The notes: generated from the letters alone by a model not told the origin. Shown: positions 14,226 through 41,845, counted from the stretch's first letter. The stretch: 64,000 nucleotides of DNA from Drosophila miranda (GCF_003369915.1 NC_046673.1:17034001-17098000); one strand, 5' to 3'. Numbers and translations are program-made.

Positions 14226-17200
14226 GGCTTGTGATGTCAAGAAATCGTGATTTCTGTGTGATCGTGATTTGTTGATTTGTGTGACTGTCATTATTGCGGT
14301 GGTTCTTGGTGGCTTTTTCTGGCTCTTGTGCTTCTATCGGATGCGACTGGGTCTTGCCTCTGATTCTGCTTCTATCAAATCATTTTTGTTAATTGTCCGA
14401 TCTTCAATCTTTTGTTATACTCGTAAATCCCATTTGCCACACACAAAACGTAGACTCTGGACCAAAATTATCCAACACACACGCCCTCTGATCCGAAGCC
14501 CCTTTCCTGAAACCCTAGGAAATGAGAGAGGAGTGAGGAGTTCCCACCAGAAGACAATACAAATCGGATTAAGCAAATATTTGCAACAATGTTAACCAGA
14601 TATGCAGGGGGACGCCCGGGACACACAAAAATATGAGCAAAAGTATTGAATTTCATATTTGCCAGCAATCGGGAAACTATTGGAAACAGCACCTGTAGAG
14701 GGTTCCCACGAATGCGAGGGATAAGGGTGCTGCCGCGGCAATCGAAATGCGAATCAAATTGTGTTGATCGATAGGTGAGAAGGAGAACTGGAACTTGAGC
14801 AGCAGCAGCCGCCTTTTAGCATCCCCCACGAATGCACTCGGAAACGGGAAGTCTGCAGGTAGATACCACGAAACCATCTATTCCATCCGTCTCCTCCCGT
14901 CGACCTCTACCTGTCACAGAAATGGGCCTAGATCCGACAGAAGGTTGTTGAGGGTGCGTCAAAGGGTTGCTGGATCTATGGGAATCCATCGGCATGGGAA
15001 TCGGAGGATGGAGCAGGGTCTGTTTATGGAGTAACGGGAGATGTTTCGAGAACGGGGGAGCAGGAGCAGGAGCCGAGGCAGGGGCGGAATCCTCATTTAA
15101 TGCGGCTCCTTTTGGGCTAGAAAAGTGCTCAGATTTGTGTTCTATTCAGGGTTTTAACTTCCGCCAAAAACAGAGCACTCTGAATGGAGTGGAGAGGGAT
15201 CTATGCGAAGCGGAAGTGCTAGAAGGAAATCACACACAGAAGAGGCGTGCCATCAAAGGAGATCGCTTCAAGAGAATCACAGTAGAATGTCGAGGCCCCC
15301 TGGCAAAAGAGCAGAAAATAATGAGCAGTTAAAGCCCATTCTTATGCAAAATCACACTCAGATTATTGCCAAATTAGAGTTAAGAGCGAATGATCAGAAT
15401 AATCAGAAGACGTAAGCCATTCAAATGGAAACCGAATCACCCAAAAGGCCTAGCAGTCCATAAAACCCGATATTCTCCAGGGGAGACACAATAAAAGTAG
15501 GGCGAATCAAATTTGATCGGAGACACTCCCCATTGAAGGGCGACCTTGTCTTGCCTTCGTCTGATTGCAACTGGGAGATGGCACCACATCAAAAACTACA
15601 TTTCTCCACTCTTCTCTCAACTAAAAGTCAATAAAAATCAATTCCAACAATGGCCAAGACTGTGTCTAGCCGTGTGTTGTATTGGAATTGCATTCATTAA
15701 AATCCAATAAAACGAAATGAAAATAAACTCATTGGCTTTCTATAGAAAATCCTAATTGGGCAGCGAAGACCAAAAGGCAAGACAATTAAATATCGGAAAG
15801 AAAACAAAAGCCGCAAAAAGAAAAGAATCGAGAAACGAGTTTCGATCACAGACAGCGAAAAAGAAAAGAAAATAAAATACATCACACAAAAAAAAACCAT
15901 AATACAAATAAATTAATATATATCCAGACATACACATCCAAACATATATTAGTGTGCTCTTTAACTGACGAATGCAACCCGACGTACAGCACATACAGTG
16001 TGTCACAAAAATGTACGGCCGGATGGAAACAGGAAAGAAATGAACCCAAAACGTAGAAAAACTGCAGCGACTACTTGTGATGGCACCTAATCGATAGATT
16101 TTACAACACAATAACGATATATAGTCGGGTATTTGTATGCTCAGGTATTTTTCAGCGTTAACATTCCTCCTTCTTTGAATGTCTGCTTCCATCGGACAAA
16201 TAGCAAAATTGTGTAGTTGATTTCGTTCGACATGTGATTTGATCGATTTCTGTACTTAAAAATCCAACCTAATCGATAGTTTATTGTTCAAAATCATCTA
16301 TTATTCATCTATCTATTCACTCGATTCCCCCTTTCGATACCCTATATTAACAAACTTTTTCCTTCATATGTATATATTTTTCAGGCCTTAAACTACCGAA
16401 ACGCACTGTGGCCAAATCTTTTTGAGAACTAGAAAGCCATAAAATAGATAAATCGAAGTTATCAATTTACATTTTTGTTCATTTCATTTTATTTCATTTG
16501 AATTCAGTTCAGTTTAGGTTTCTTTCATTGGCGAACAACGAAAAACTTTTAGTTCTCCAGATGCATTTATTCAAATGGAAATTGGGGAAAACTTGGGGGG
16601 GGGGGGAAACGGTGGGTGGGGGAGGGGATGAGCAAGCCATCAAACATAGACAATGGCTTCTTGCGACGAGACTGCAAGCCAAATGGAAAGAATTTAATTC
16701 AATTAAATGAACAAATGAACTCAGATCAAATGGGATGGTATGAAATGATTTATATATATATTTTGTCAAATTTTTCCAGACCCAAAGGAGAACTGGCGAC
16801 TGGAAAATGAATGGCCCAGTGGCGTTCGTTGGCAATGAATGGGGATGGGGATTCGTTTCAACAAATGTCCAAACTGAGAAATGGTAGAACCTCAATTAGC
16901 CTGAGAACGAGCGGACGCTGTAGCGGTAAATGGCTGCGAGTTGTTGGCCTGCATTTTGGGATATGGCCGCAAATATATGATAAATCAATTGCGATCATTG
17001 GCCAACCCTCAGGCCTCCATTTGCATCGGTGTTCAGTTTTTTGGGGGGGCCTAGCCCCTCGACGAATTTTAAATGCTCTCTTAAGTAATGCAAAAACCAC
17101 AGGACCACAAGCCCCCAAAGAGATGGGACTCACGAAAGTGTTTTCTTGGAGTGATATTCCAGACTGTTCCCCACATATCCCTAGCCCTTGTATGGATTAT

Positions 17201-18137
17201 AATGGATTACAATCGTGTGTTCTATATGTTTCTCCTCACGAAGGAAGCCTGGTATAGTAGTCTTTCTTAGCTGATTGTTAATTTTAAAGCTGGACATCGA
17301 ACAATAGGTAGAGCTCTGATTATGATTATGCTCGTATACGTGTCTATATCTTTACTAGCAGCTTTACAACCACTCGGACCTTTTGTGCCATGAGGGTATG
17401 ACAAACGAAACAACTTTTACATGAATCGAGAGACGATCTTTCTCCATCACAATGATGGGGATGCTGTTGGGGAGGGGGGGGAATGGAGGAAAAAGATGCA
17501 CATATTTAAGCGCAAATACGACAGTTATTACAGTCGATGCAGAGAATGCAATCAATTAATTGACAAACAGCGATGATCGAGCCCAAGCCATGGTGAAACT
17601 GGTGATCGTTGGAGATGGCTGAAGATGGCTGGAGATGGCTGGAGATGTGGATGTGGATTGGCCAGGCCAGACCAGGCCACGACGATCAACTTTTTATTGG
17701 CCGTTCGGCAGATCGCTTTGGCTCTGTCTGTGGCTGTGGCTGGCTGGCTTTGTCTCACTTCGAGCACGTCGTAATTGAAAAATAAAAGAAAATGCGCGAA
17801 AATCCCAAACGCATTTGTTGTACCCCCCCCTCCACCGGCTGTACCCGGCTACCCCCCTTTCGCCCAGGCAGCGAAGCGTGCGAACAATTTGCTGGCCATT
17901 CGATGCGGCTTTTCCTCCAGAAATAAAAACACAGAGCTGTAGCGGTGAATGGGGGGGGGGAGTTGCGGAGAGGGGGGGTACTGCATTTGCATTTGCATTC
18001 GTAATTTGTATGCGTGCGGCGACTGGGATCCCGAAATGAAATACGTTCTGAGCATTTGGCGCCTGGCACCGTAGACACGGACACACGACGGCCACACCGC
18101 CACCTGAGTTTCGGACACTCTAATATGCATGTAGAGA
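14226..18137. other. Non-coding region with G-tracts
   Basis: No supportable gene. It includes a run of 12 G at 16,595-16,606 followed at once by more G-runs to about 16,626, G-runs at 17,949-17,979, and the first member of a diverged repeat pair at 17,095-17,172. Open frames are short and without domain similarity. Confidence 0.55.
17095..17172. repeat. Dispersed repeat, copy A
   Basis: Shares ordered blocks with 21,472-21,604: ACCACAG-ACCACAAGCC, then GAAAGTGTTT-CTTGGAGTGAT, then TTCCAGA-TGTTCC. Copy A is shorter, lacking two internal segments present in copy B. Both copies face the same way. In the same frame both encode a short matching peptide (KVF-x-WSD then PDCS), but neither has a clear start codon or splice sites. 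Confidence 0.7.
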
Positions 18138-18155
18138 CCCCCCCCCCCCCCCCCC
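18138..18155. repeat. Poly(C) tract, 18 bp
   Basis: An uninterrupted run of C, unusually long for a fly genome. It lies within 600 bp of several G-runs on the plus strand. An assembly or sequencing error in its exact length is possible. Confidence 0.9.
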
Positions 18156-21100
18156 TGAACCCCCTTTGCGACTGCCTGTCTGATTAAATTTCCTTATTAA
18201 ATAACGGTCACAATCGATGTTCGCCAAAATGGGAACCCATGACTCTCACGGCACCTAGCAGATTCATACATATGTCATTGATACTTCAGGATGGCGATCA
18301 TCCGCAGATTAGCTCTTGAAGATAGAGTCTGCTTACCTGGCAGTAAATATTCGGCTGAAAGTGATCGATGGCCCATGGAGTTGCCATCAGTCATATTCAA
18401 TATCATGGCTAATGGGAGATACCAATCTCAAGATACTATCCTTTACTATGGACATCTACGAAAATACTATGGAAACTGGTCGTCTATATACCATCCTTAC
18501 CTTGAAATTTTGAGCATAAAAGTTCTTAGTTTATGGATAGATAAATCCTGTCTTCCACTCTAAAGCACACACAAAATCCCAGTACGAGTACGAGTCACAA
18601 TAATACTTGAGTTTTCATTCACACCACAATCATAGTGGCATTTAAATTCACAATTAATCGTCCAAATTCAATATGCAGGTCTTAGTTCTTTTTGGCGTAG
18701 TTTGGCTCATATATTATGGCATACATAAATACATTATGACACTGGATATCATGGTACCCAGAATCAAAGCTGGGGCCCAAGGTTCGCAAAGGTTTGACAT
18801 ACTTCCTTGGCCCTATTCTACGTGTATTTAACAGTATCCCTAATTGTTACTCAGATACATTGTTGATGTCTAATGCGATTGTTGGTGACACCTTGGCAAG
18901 GCCTTTGGAATTGTAAAGACTTCTTATAGTCTGAAAATGTAGGCGATTATTGATGTACTACTTAGTCTTTTGCCTACTGTTGTAGTTGTGATTGTACTCT
19001 TAGGAGTCTCTACAGATTCATAGAGTAAGTGCAAGTCCTATAAGTATCTAAGCGTAATGTGATTCCCTACTCTTCAAATGGTATTGCTTTGATCTCATCC
19101 TGAGCTTCGAAGAAGACAACTCAATCAGTAGAAGGCGCCTCTACAATTTGCATGGGAATTGTCCAGCCAGAAAGGGGGTAGGGGTTTGGGGAGAGTGGGG
19201 AGAGTGGGGCAACCAATCAAGACAGTCGTCAGGCACATCAAAAGCTCGCATCGATCACGAAACCACTTCTTTCGTTCGTTTTTCTTCTTTTTTTTTTTGG
19301 TGTGTCTGTGTTTGTTGGTCCAGTGCCAATGGCTTGGAGGAGTCGTCACCAAGAGGCCTATCCTATCCTATCCTATCCAATCCCCCTGTCACTAGCAGTC
19401 GACCACCCGCCCAAGTCCCGTGTGTGTGTGTCTGTCGTTGTATGGGTATGGGCTGGTGCGTCTGTGTGTGGGTAACAGTAATTTGGTGTTTTACTTGTTC
19501 TTGCGCGCCAGCAATCACACCTATGGGAATGTTTCTTACACATGTCCCATGGCCGCAACGACAGCGACAACGACAACGTCTGCGACCATGATCATGATCA
19601 TGATGATCGCCACGATGGAGTCACAGTCGGAGTTTGAGTACGAATCAGAGACGGAGAAGAAGACTTTAGCTGAATTCCAGCATGCACTTTGGACAACATA
19701 TTAGAGGCCTCCACTCACCTCCACGAGCATCGGGCATCGGGCATCGGGCATCGCCTTGTGGCAGTTGCATCATTAAAAATTTATCAGTTGATTGGAAAAT
19801 TATAATTCTTTGCCTTTACGCTTTAGCAGCGCTATGATTTTTACAAGTCCAACCGACTGTGTCGTCGTCACCGACTGGCTCTCTATCCACCAGCCACCAT
19901 CTATGAGTACCATCCGCAATCCACATCCTCCGCGGCCTCGGTCCAGGCAATTCTCCGCGCTGTTATATAATAACCCTCTCCCTACCCTCGACGGGCGAGA
20001 AAGAGAGAGAGAGAGATCTGTGGTGTTGTTTCTATTCCTATTTCTTATGGTCACATTTAATAACCGACTGCCCCGACTGACCGACTGTCTGAATGGGTGA
20101 CTGACTGACTCATGATGCTCTGATGGATGCACTGACTGACTGACTGATCCTGCCCCTCAGCCCATCTAGTGTCCACAGCAGTTGAACGTCGCTTTGCTTC
20201 TGATCGTCATCTGTGAGCACTCTAATGGGTGTGGGCAGAGTCGATTGGGTCCAATGATGCCAAAAGTTTCCTTTAAATTTTGTACAAAAGTAAAAGAGAT
20301 CATCGTTGAGTACCAACTCAGAGTCCAAGTGGAGGATCAACAGAGAGTAGCCCTATTTAAGCCCCAATTCTGGTTCTATACTGGCTCATCCCTTTGCTGG
20401 CAAAAGCAGGGGTAACCGCTGGGTCTATCAGTCGTCCGTGATGGGTGTTTTTTATTCGCTCGCTTTTCCACTTAGTTCCAGATGCGGAAATAAATGCACT
20501 TGAATTCTTCAACTTGTTACATAAATCGTAATTTTCTATAGACTTGTTCTATATCTAATGTGTATTGCATTATTCGCTACTCGTTTTATTTTCTTCCTTT
20601 TTTTTTGTTGTTTTGTTTTTTTTTATTATTACTTTATGATCTTCTATCGGCCTCTGGTCGTGAGTCTTCTCTTTGCTGCTGCCGCTTTGGCTACTGCTGG
20701 GGCTAAGATTTGACCGGGCCAAGAGTCGCCTAGAGTCGGGGGCAAGTCGGAATATATGAATGTCTGAATGTCTGCCTGTGTGCTCTCTCGCGCTTTTGAA
20801 CTTCCTGCATGACCAGGGCAGAGCGCACGGCGCGAGAGCCAGGGACGGTGGCTGGGAACCGGACGGAGGGGAGAGATCAGCAGCTCATGTGAACTTTTAT
20901 GGCCATCATCGGTCATCGCTCGTCTTGGATGTGATTAGGCATCTTAGCGGTACAGTTCTCTGTTCTCGGCTCTCGGTTCTCGGTTCTTGGTTCTTTTTAT
21001 TTCCCCTGTTTTCGTAATTCTCTTTTTGCACTGATGAAATGCAAACAACAACAAAAAGATTAATTACCAAATGTGGTCCGATGAAAACTCTTGCCTCAAT

Positions 21101-21471
21101 GGGTCTCCTTTGCTTAAGAAACACCTGACACACCATCTTGCGATTGGGAATTATCGGATTTTCCAAATACTGTTCCTCTTTTATACTGTTCTTTTAAGAT
21201 CTATTTTATCTTAAGATGTACCTCTTGATGTAATGAAAATCGCACAAAATAACTTAGTAGCTTACTCTCTTATTATGCTAAACGAAAATGATTCTGTTTT
21301 TATTAGCTTGGTCCAATGGATGGATGGATTCCAATGGATTCAATGGGTAAATGGACAATGGAACTCACTCGGAAGCCTGCACATGTTCGAGTTGAAACAT
21401 TCGACTCTCAGAATGATATCTATGTAACAGATAAATGATCCTAATCTCCCGAATAGCATACAGAAAATTGT

Positions 21472-21604
21472 ATACCACAGAACCACAAGCCATTGAGGAG
21501 ATTTGGAAGGCATCGGAGTCGTCCTCCAAAGAAAGTCTCAAGAAAGTGTTTGCTTGGAGTGATGTCACCACTTGGACGCATTTTCCAGATTGTTCCAGAC
21601 TGCT
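21472..21604. repeat. Dispersed repeat, copy B
   Basis: Longer partner of 17,095-17,172, with the same three blocks in the same order and orientation plus two inserted segments. It lies in a frame of 75 codons (21,435-21,662) with no family resemblance I recognise. Confidence 0.7.
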
Positions 21605-24095
21605 TACACCCTCAATATTCATAGCAATTATATATTTAGAGATGCATAGATCTATTTCTTAAGTGGCAGAGCTCTCGTTGATACCCAAAATTTCCCATAT
21701 TCATTCGATTTCGATACTCAAACCCAGCCTTATCGAACGGAAGCCACTTGCTTAACTCAATCTGGGCTCATTCTGGGTTCGGTCATCGCACAGCAGACTA
21801 TCCCATCCCATCCCATCCCATTCCATAACCCATCCTATCGCCACTCATCTTTGGCAGGCGATTTCATAGAGGCTTGCGAAATTCCACATGTGACAATTCA
21901 GCATTCAATAGATGGATGGCTGGGATGACTGGGATGGTTGGGATGGCATGGAGCTGAGCTCCTCGCTGGAGCTGGAGCTGGAGCTGGCTAAAAGCCTGTC
22001 AATCGGCGAGAGGAAGCGCTGGGGACAAACGCCCTAAGTAGAGACCCAAATCTCTGGAAAGCAATTAGCAAGGCAAAACCCAAAAGAAAGATCACCGCAA
22101 GACCGCTGTTCGGGGCACCAATTGCAATTGCCCAGACGACGGACAGCATAGCGACACAGAACCCAGAGGAAGACGGACAGAAGCGGGATTTATCAGAGAC
22201 AGAGACTGAGACTGAGTCTGAGTCCGAGATGGAGCTGGAGCTGGAGTTGGAGCTGGGGTTTGAGTTGGAGATGAAGATGCAGAGACGCAGACGGAGAAAA
22301 GCAATTCTGCGGCTGACGGTTTTCGCAGAAAATTACAACTTGCGGGTAAACAAAGTCAACTGCCGGCAATGGCTCAGACATGGGCCAAGGGGCCGGGGCC
22401 GGGGCCGTGGCCGAAGCTAGGTCTGAGTGGAATCCAACAGAAAACGGTGGGGCGGTGGAGGTTGAGAGCTCTAGAAGAATTGGCGATGAAGCCACACGCC
22501 AAAGTAAGCCCACAAGCCTTGTTTTGCTGCTGTTGCTGCTGATGCTTCAACTCCCACTCCTCCTCCCATGGCTGGTGCCGCCGGGCTCCATGTGGAGTGG
22601 ATGTGGGTGCGCAATTATGCCGCCAGAGCAACCAAGTAACCATAAATTTTCTTATCAGCGCCCAGCAAAAGTCCAGGAGCGGATCTCATCAGCACAGGCC
22701 GATCTCAAGGGCCCTAAAGTAAAATCTCATCAGTCGGTTGGCTTCTAAGCCACATTGGAAGAGAGAGAAAGGGAGCGCGAGGCGAGACACAACAGCCACG
22801 CTGTGATACTTAATTTCTAAATATATATATATGATTCTATGATTTCTAAGTATATAGGAAATCCTTGATTTCTTCAGTATCGTCAATGAAATACCACTTC
22901 TATTAAAGAATGTAAAACTAATGTAAAGCTAGATTTTTCCAAATGAAACAAACAAAAATTTCTTCAGACTTTTAATGTTTTTTTAGTAAATCTTTAAAAT
23001 CGATGTTTACCTATATTCGTTGGAGATAAAACATCATAAAATCTGCTCTTCAACCCATAGATATGCTATAAGGATCCACTTCCGATATTGGACCTCGTTT
23101 CGGGCTGCGCTCCTGGGCGATAACAACACCACAAAACGCAGAAGAAGAGAGAATACAGAAGAATAGTAAAAAGAAAGGGTAACTGGCGACTATCGAAGCT
23201 GGACATACCCTAAACTTGGCTTGTAACGATCCATTTGATGTAGGGAATCCATTATCATCGTATACGAAAAATAGGTTTTTCGAAAAGTTCAAGAAGAAAA
23301 CAAGAAAAACTCATGTCTGGAATTGATGCCTTCTCTATGCTGTTCAGGATATACTATATACCATTCTCTTTGGTAGGGTATTCACAACGAAAGGAGGAGA
23401 ACTACAGCCAGCAGCAACCAGCAACCAGCAACCAGCAACCAGCACATGGGTAGTAGTACATCATTTTGGACTTTATCAGCAGAACAGGCAGCCGAGCAGC
23501 GCGTGGGCAGCGCATAGTGAAATTCCGACGCCGCCAACGCTTTGGCAGCAGCAACAGCAACAACTTGCAACAGCAGCAACAACAACAACTGCAATTGCAA
23601 CTTAATTGAGGCTTGTCTATGCAGCCAGAGCCAAAAGTAACTGCGGTTGCTCTTCTACGAGTATATCTGTGTCTGTGTCTGTGTCTGTGCCTGTGTGGCG
23701 GCAGTGCGTGTATACCTGTGTGTGTGTGTGTGTGTGTGTGGCTGCCTCGCTGCCCCAGTGCCTTGATGCTCCACAGACGACCAGACAACTGCAACAGCAA
23801 AACACAAGAGCCGCATAATAACGTACTGAGGGCGTTGAGGCAACAACATGCAACGAGGCAGGCGGTGCAGACGGGGCAAGCTGCCAGGCGACGCAGGCAG
23901 GCAGGCAGGCAGGCAGTCAGGCAGTCAGCCAGTCAGCGATCAGCCATCATCATGGCCACCACCAAAACCGACCAAAGAGCAAGACCAAGACCAAGACCAA
24001 GACCAAGAGCAACCAACCGCTTTGCCTCCCTCTAGCCATGGACAATTTAAGCTCATTCACTTGCCGCTGATTGCTGCTGGCATTGTTGCAGCACT

Positions 24096-24100
24096 ACTGC

Positions 24101-24136
<36 letters not shown>
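24096..24136. repeat. CTG triplet repeat
   Basis: A run of CTG triplets with one TTC-type interruption near its start. It produces poly-Leu, poly-Cys or poly-Ala/Gln frames that look like ORFs but have no other coding signal. Confidence 0.85.
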
Positions 24137-24138
<2 letters not shown>

Positions 24139-26495
24139 GGGGCTGGGGCTGCCTCCTCTTGGTTCGAGTTCGGGTTCGGAGCCGGGCTTGCTGTTGCTTC
24201 TCTAGCAAATTCGCAAGTTCAAGACCAAGTTGTAGGGTTTTGGAGCTGCCTCTAGTTGCTGCATGCTGCATGGCATGCCACATGCACAGTATGCACTTAT
24301 CTGTGATGTTGCATCGAGCAGAAGCAGTGGGTGCACAGTACAAAGGAATGAAGCGTGGCAATTGCCATTGCAATTTGCCTCCATCCCATCTATTCTATCC
24401 TATCCTATCCTATCCTATCCATCCCAACCCATACCTCTTTTGCCTCTTTTGCATTTCGCACTGGGCGTTGTCAAATGGCCATCGGGAATAGCTTTTTAAT
24501 GGCCACAATGTGGGTTAAACTTGGCTCAAGAACATCACTAATGGATCGAGAGGAAGCCTGGCAGGCTGACTGTTTGACTGGCTGCCTGACAGCCAATAAT
24601 CCACTGGATTGAATACAAAGCATCAAAACGAATCAGAAACATCAAAAAACATTAGCCATTGAGGGTGGCCTCCACTCCAATCAAAGCAGGCACTGGAACC
24701 CCCAACTTTACGGCCTAATCTGAGTGATGTTCTTGCGGAACAGTCAAAACTGCCAGCTTGCATGTCAACGGCACATCACAGAGAGTCGTACAACTTACGA
24801 GTACGAGTCCGAATGGTGTTGCACTTTTATGGGAACCGAAATATGATTACCTTGGCAAAGAGAAACATTCATAGATACATAGAGTATAATATGGCATATG
24901 GATGGATTCTGGATTGTGGATTGTGGATTCCGATTCTGTTCTTTTTGATCTTGACATTTGATGCCTTTTCCGAGCGCCTTTCCAGCGGTGGAGCAGTGAT
25001 AACTTGAATTGGATTTTGGTTTTGGTTTTGTTTGTGTGATTTATTATGGTTACATCTAATTAAAACGGTTCTGCAGTGCAGCCACGAACATGGCCTGACG
25101 TAATGAAGCTAAATGTTCCGCACTATGGTCAATTGGTATTGACCATAAGACAAGGCAATGGCCATGTCTATGGGAAGTTTGAGCGAGCAAATGACGACCA
25201 GATGACGGCCCGTCGCCTGCTCTTGCTCTTGGTCTTGGTCTTTGGCATTCCTACTCCTCTCCTCATCGCGATGTGTGTGTCTGACTCCGTCTGCTCTTTT
25301 TTTTTGTAGCTCTTTTCAGCTGCTGCTGCTGGTTCAGCTGAAGAACAGAAGAAGTCAATTAAGCCAAACGTTAAAAGGCCACAAAAGATAAATGACAAAT
25401 GACGTGTCTTAAACTGTGCGCAGAAACCATCTACTAAGTATATCCATACACAACATCCTCGGCCACAGCTACAGCTATAGCCTCTCATCCTCATGCTCAG
25501 CCATCAACAAGCATCCCATCACATCGCATCGCATCGCAGTGCATCGCCGTGCATCGCATCCATTGTGGCCATATAATTTCTAGCAAAGAAATATCGCACA
25601 ACAAGTGCAAATGCAATTAGTCTCTGGCTTTATTTGTTTAAACGAATGCCGACGACTGCTCGGCACTGACTTCGCTGACATTCGTCATCATCACCGTTCG
25701 AAGCATCATTATCATTGTAATTTTCTTGTTCTTCTTGGAACTTGTTGCAGTCGGAACAAGAGCAACGGCAACAGCAGCACCAGCGGCCACTGCAACCAGC
25801 CAACTGTCTGGTCAGTCTGTTTGTGGTAACATTTAGAAGCCTTATAATTGCTTAGCTGATTTTCGCTGTATTTGGCTTGTCCAGCCCATTAAGATGGTTG
25901 AAATGCCCGGCCATCTCCTCTCTGCAGCACATCATTTTACCTGGAACGTTCCCTGGCTGCGGCAGCGGTTAACGGCTGGGAACTCACCAAATCCTACCAA
26001 AACCACTCAGATCAAACCATCCGTTCAATTGGATTCCAATCAATATACGATTTCGGTTTTGATATTCAAATCAGTGGCGCCGCCAGCCCGATGGCCAAAT
26101 ATGGAAGCATTCAAATGCTGTGCTGCCCACAAAAGTAGGCAATGTTTTTTTAAATGTCCACAAAATGTCGAATGCATGTAGCATACATGTAAATTTCGTG
26201 TAGAATTTCCGCTAAATCGATTCAATGTGCTGCTTCCAAATAAAATTAAAAAATTCAAATAAATATTGCATTCTTTTCCTTAGAACTTGGTTATATAAAC
26301 AGCTAGAATGTGTACGCTCTGCTCCAATAGGACTGTATGTGAATATTGTTTATAATTTGCAGAGGGTTTGCAAAATACAATTAAATATTGCTTTAAATCC
26401 ATACAAATTCTCTAGAGCTTGTAATATTTATAATGCTTCTGCATATTATAATACAAGAAATTTCCCACCAATCCTTCATGTTCTCAATATATAAA

Positions 26496-26501
26496 TTTAT
26501 T
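26496..26501 (-). terminator. Ptp4E: Candidate poly(A) signal of Ptp4E
   Basis: AATAAA on the minus strand, about 1.39 kb downstream of the Ptp4E stop codon. It is a reasonable end for a long fly 3' UTR, but other, nearer signals could be used; this is inference from the hexamer alone. Confidence 0.4.
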
Positions 26502-27885
26502 GATTTTCTGTGTGGGGGGGGTGGGGAGGTGCGTTTGCACATTCGACAAAAAAAATACAATACAATAATTAAATAAATGTAAAGTTAAAATAAATGCTAA
26601 AAAGCTAGCTATTGCTGTTCCTGCTGCCTGCTTTCTGCTGGCCAAAACAGATCTGAGCGATCCCATATAGGGAATATGGATACCCACCATTTGGCCAGTA
26701 CAAAACCAGACCGGAAACTTTTGCTAGAGCTAAACATTTTTCTGACTAAATGCTGACTAAAGTCTAACGATAAAACGTATCTAAGCTGCATAATAATAAT
26801 AAACATTAAACACAATTGATCATGGTTCGGGGGCTTGGGGATAATACAAATAATACAAATAAGAATAGTAGTCGCACAACAAAAATCAATGCGGATCAGA
26901 AGGGAGGACAGAGCTAATTTACAAATCTATACACAATTCTGGGGAACAGAGGACAAACTACGGGACGGGGGGACGGGGGGGACTATAGGGGATAGGGGAT
27001 AATAGTTACACCTGAAGCTTAAGGTTACGCTCTTGTGGTTTTTATCTAGTTTTGGCGTCATTGAGCGGCGAGCACGATGGCAGACAGACATCTCTGACTT
27101 CTCCTCCAGCAACTCCGTATGCCGCTGTAGACAAATCACATCCAGCACATCACAGGCAGATTTTACGTACAAGTAGATATGTAAAAAAAAATGCTAATAC
27201 CTAATATCTAATAGCTACTACTACTAGTGTATATAATATATCGATGTGTGTGTGTGTGTGTGTGTATCCCATCCATTGATTCCCATTCGTTAGATGCCCG
27301 TCTCGGCGATTCCTTCGTCATCTGTAAGAGTTTCCAAGGGCAATATGTTATAAACTCACTTCAATATTCATTTTCAGTTGAAAGATCAAAACACAATGCT
27401 AAGAAAGACATTCATTCCAACAATACACATAGGCAGAGTGGGACATTAACCGGAAGTTGCTGGTGCATAAATAATATACTTCTTGGTGCGTGTATCTGTG
27501 TGCGTGTGTGCAGGTGTGCGTGTGTGCGTGTGTTATATACAATTCTCGTGTGGACTGGCGTTTGTTAGAATTTTGTGTTGTGTTTTGGCGTTGCGTTGGT
27601 TTATTTTGTTTAGTCTTTGGCCAAAAGTTGAATGCGTTATTGCGTAAGAAAAGCGTAAGTCCTAATCGAAATCTATATTTTGTTGTTTTGTTTTTAGCAG
27701 CAACAGCAGGCAATTGTTGCTCTTGCTTGGTCTTGGGTCTTGGGTCTTTGGTCGTGTGGTTCTGCTTGCTTTGTTGTGTGTGTTCGTGGGTGGATAGTGT
27801 AGGATAGTGTTGTGTGTGTGTGCGTGTGTGTGTGGGTGGGTGGGTGGGTGGGGTACAAACCTAAAAGCGGACCTTTCTCTTATCA
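26502..27885 (-). other. Ptp4E: Probable 3' UTR of Ptp4E
   Basis: No coding frame of note lies between the Ptp4E stop and the candidate poly(A) signal. The stretch contains G-runs (26,511-26,529; 26,955-27,000), TG tracts (27,245-27,265; 27,811-27,833) and a G-quadruplex-like motif at 27,834-27,853, which would be C-rich in the mRNA. Confidence 0.45.
27834..27853 (+). repeat. (GGGT)4-GGGG quadruplex-type motif
   Basis: Five consecutive G-runs of three or four separated by single T, directly after a TG/CG dinucleotide tract, 33 bp beyond the Ptp4E stop codon. Single-base loops are the most favourable arrangement for a G-quadruplex. The G-rich strand is the template strand of Ptp4E. Confidence 0.85.

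Positions 27886-41845
<13,960 letters not shown>

Larger units (their letters stand above)
18156..26470. other. Non-coding region with many microsatellites
   Basis: No supportable gene. Simple repeats: CTATC units near 19,358-19,380; GCATCGG units at 19,727-19,754; CCCAT units near 21,798-21,822; TG tract 23,717-23,740; GGCA units 23,892-23,932; AGACCA units 23,981-24,010; CTG triplets 24,096-24,136; CTATC units 24,395-24,424; GCATC units 25,517-25,560. Long frames in this stretch are these repeats read through. The last part may lie just beyond the 3' end of Ptp4E. Confidence 0.55.

Noticed and set aside
23402..24255. Overlapping frames of 130-140 codons on both strands
   Set aside because: They are microsatellites (TG, GGCA, AGACCA, CTG) read in several phases.
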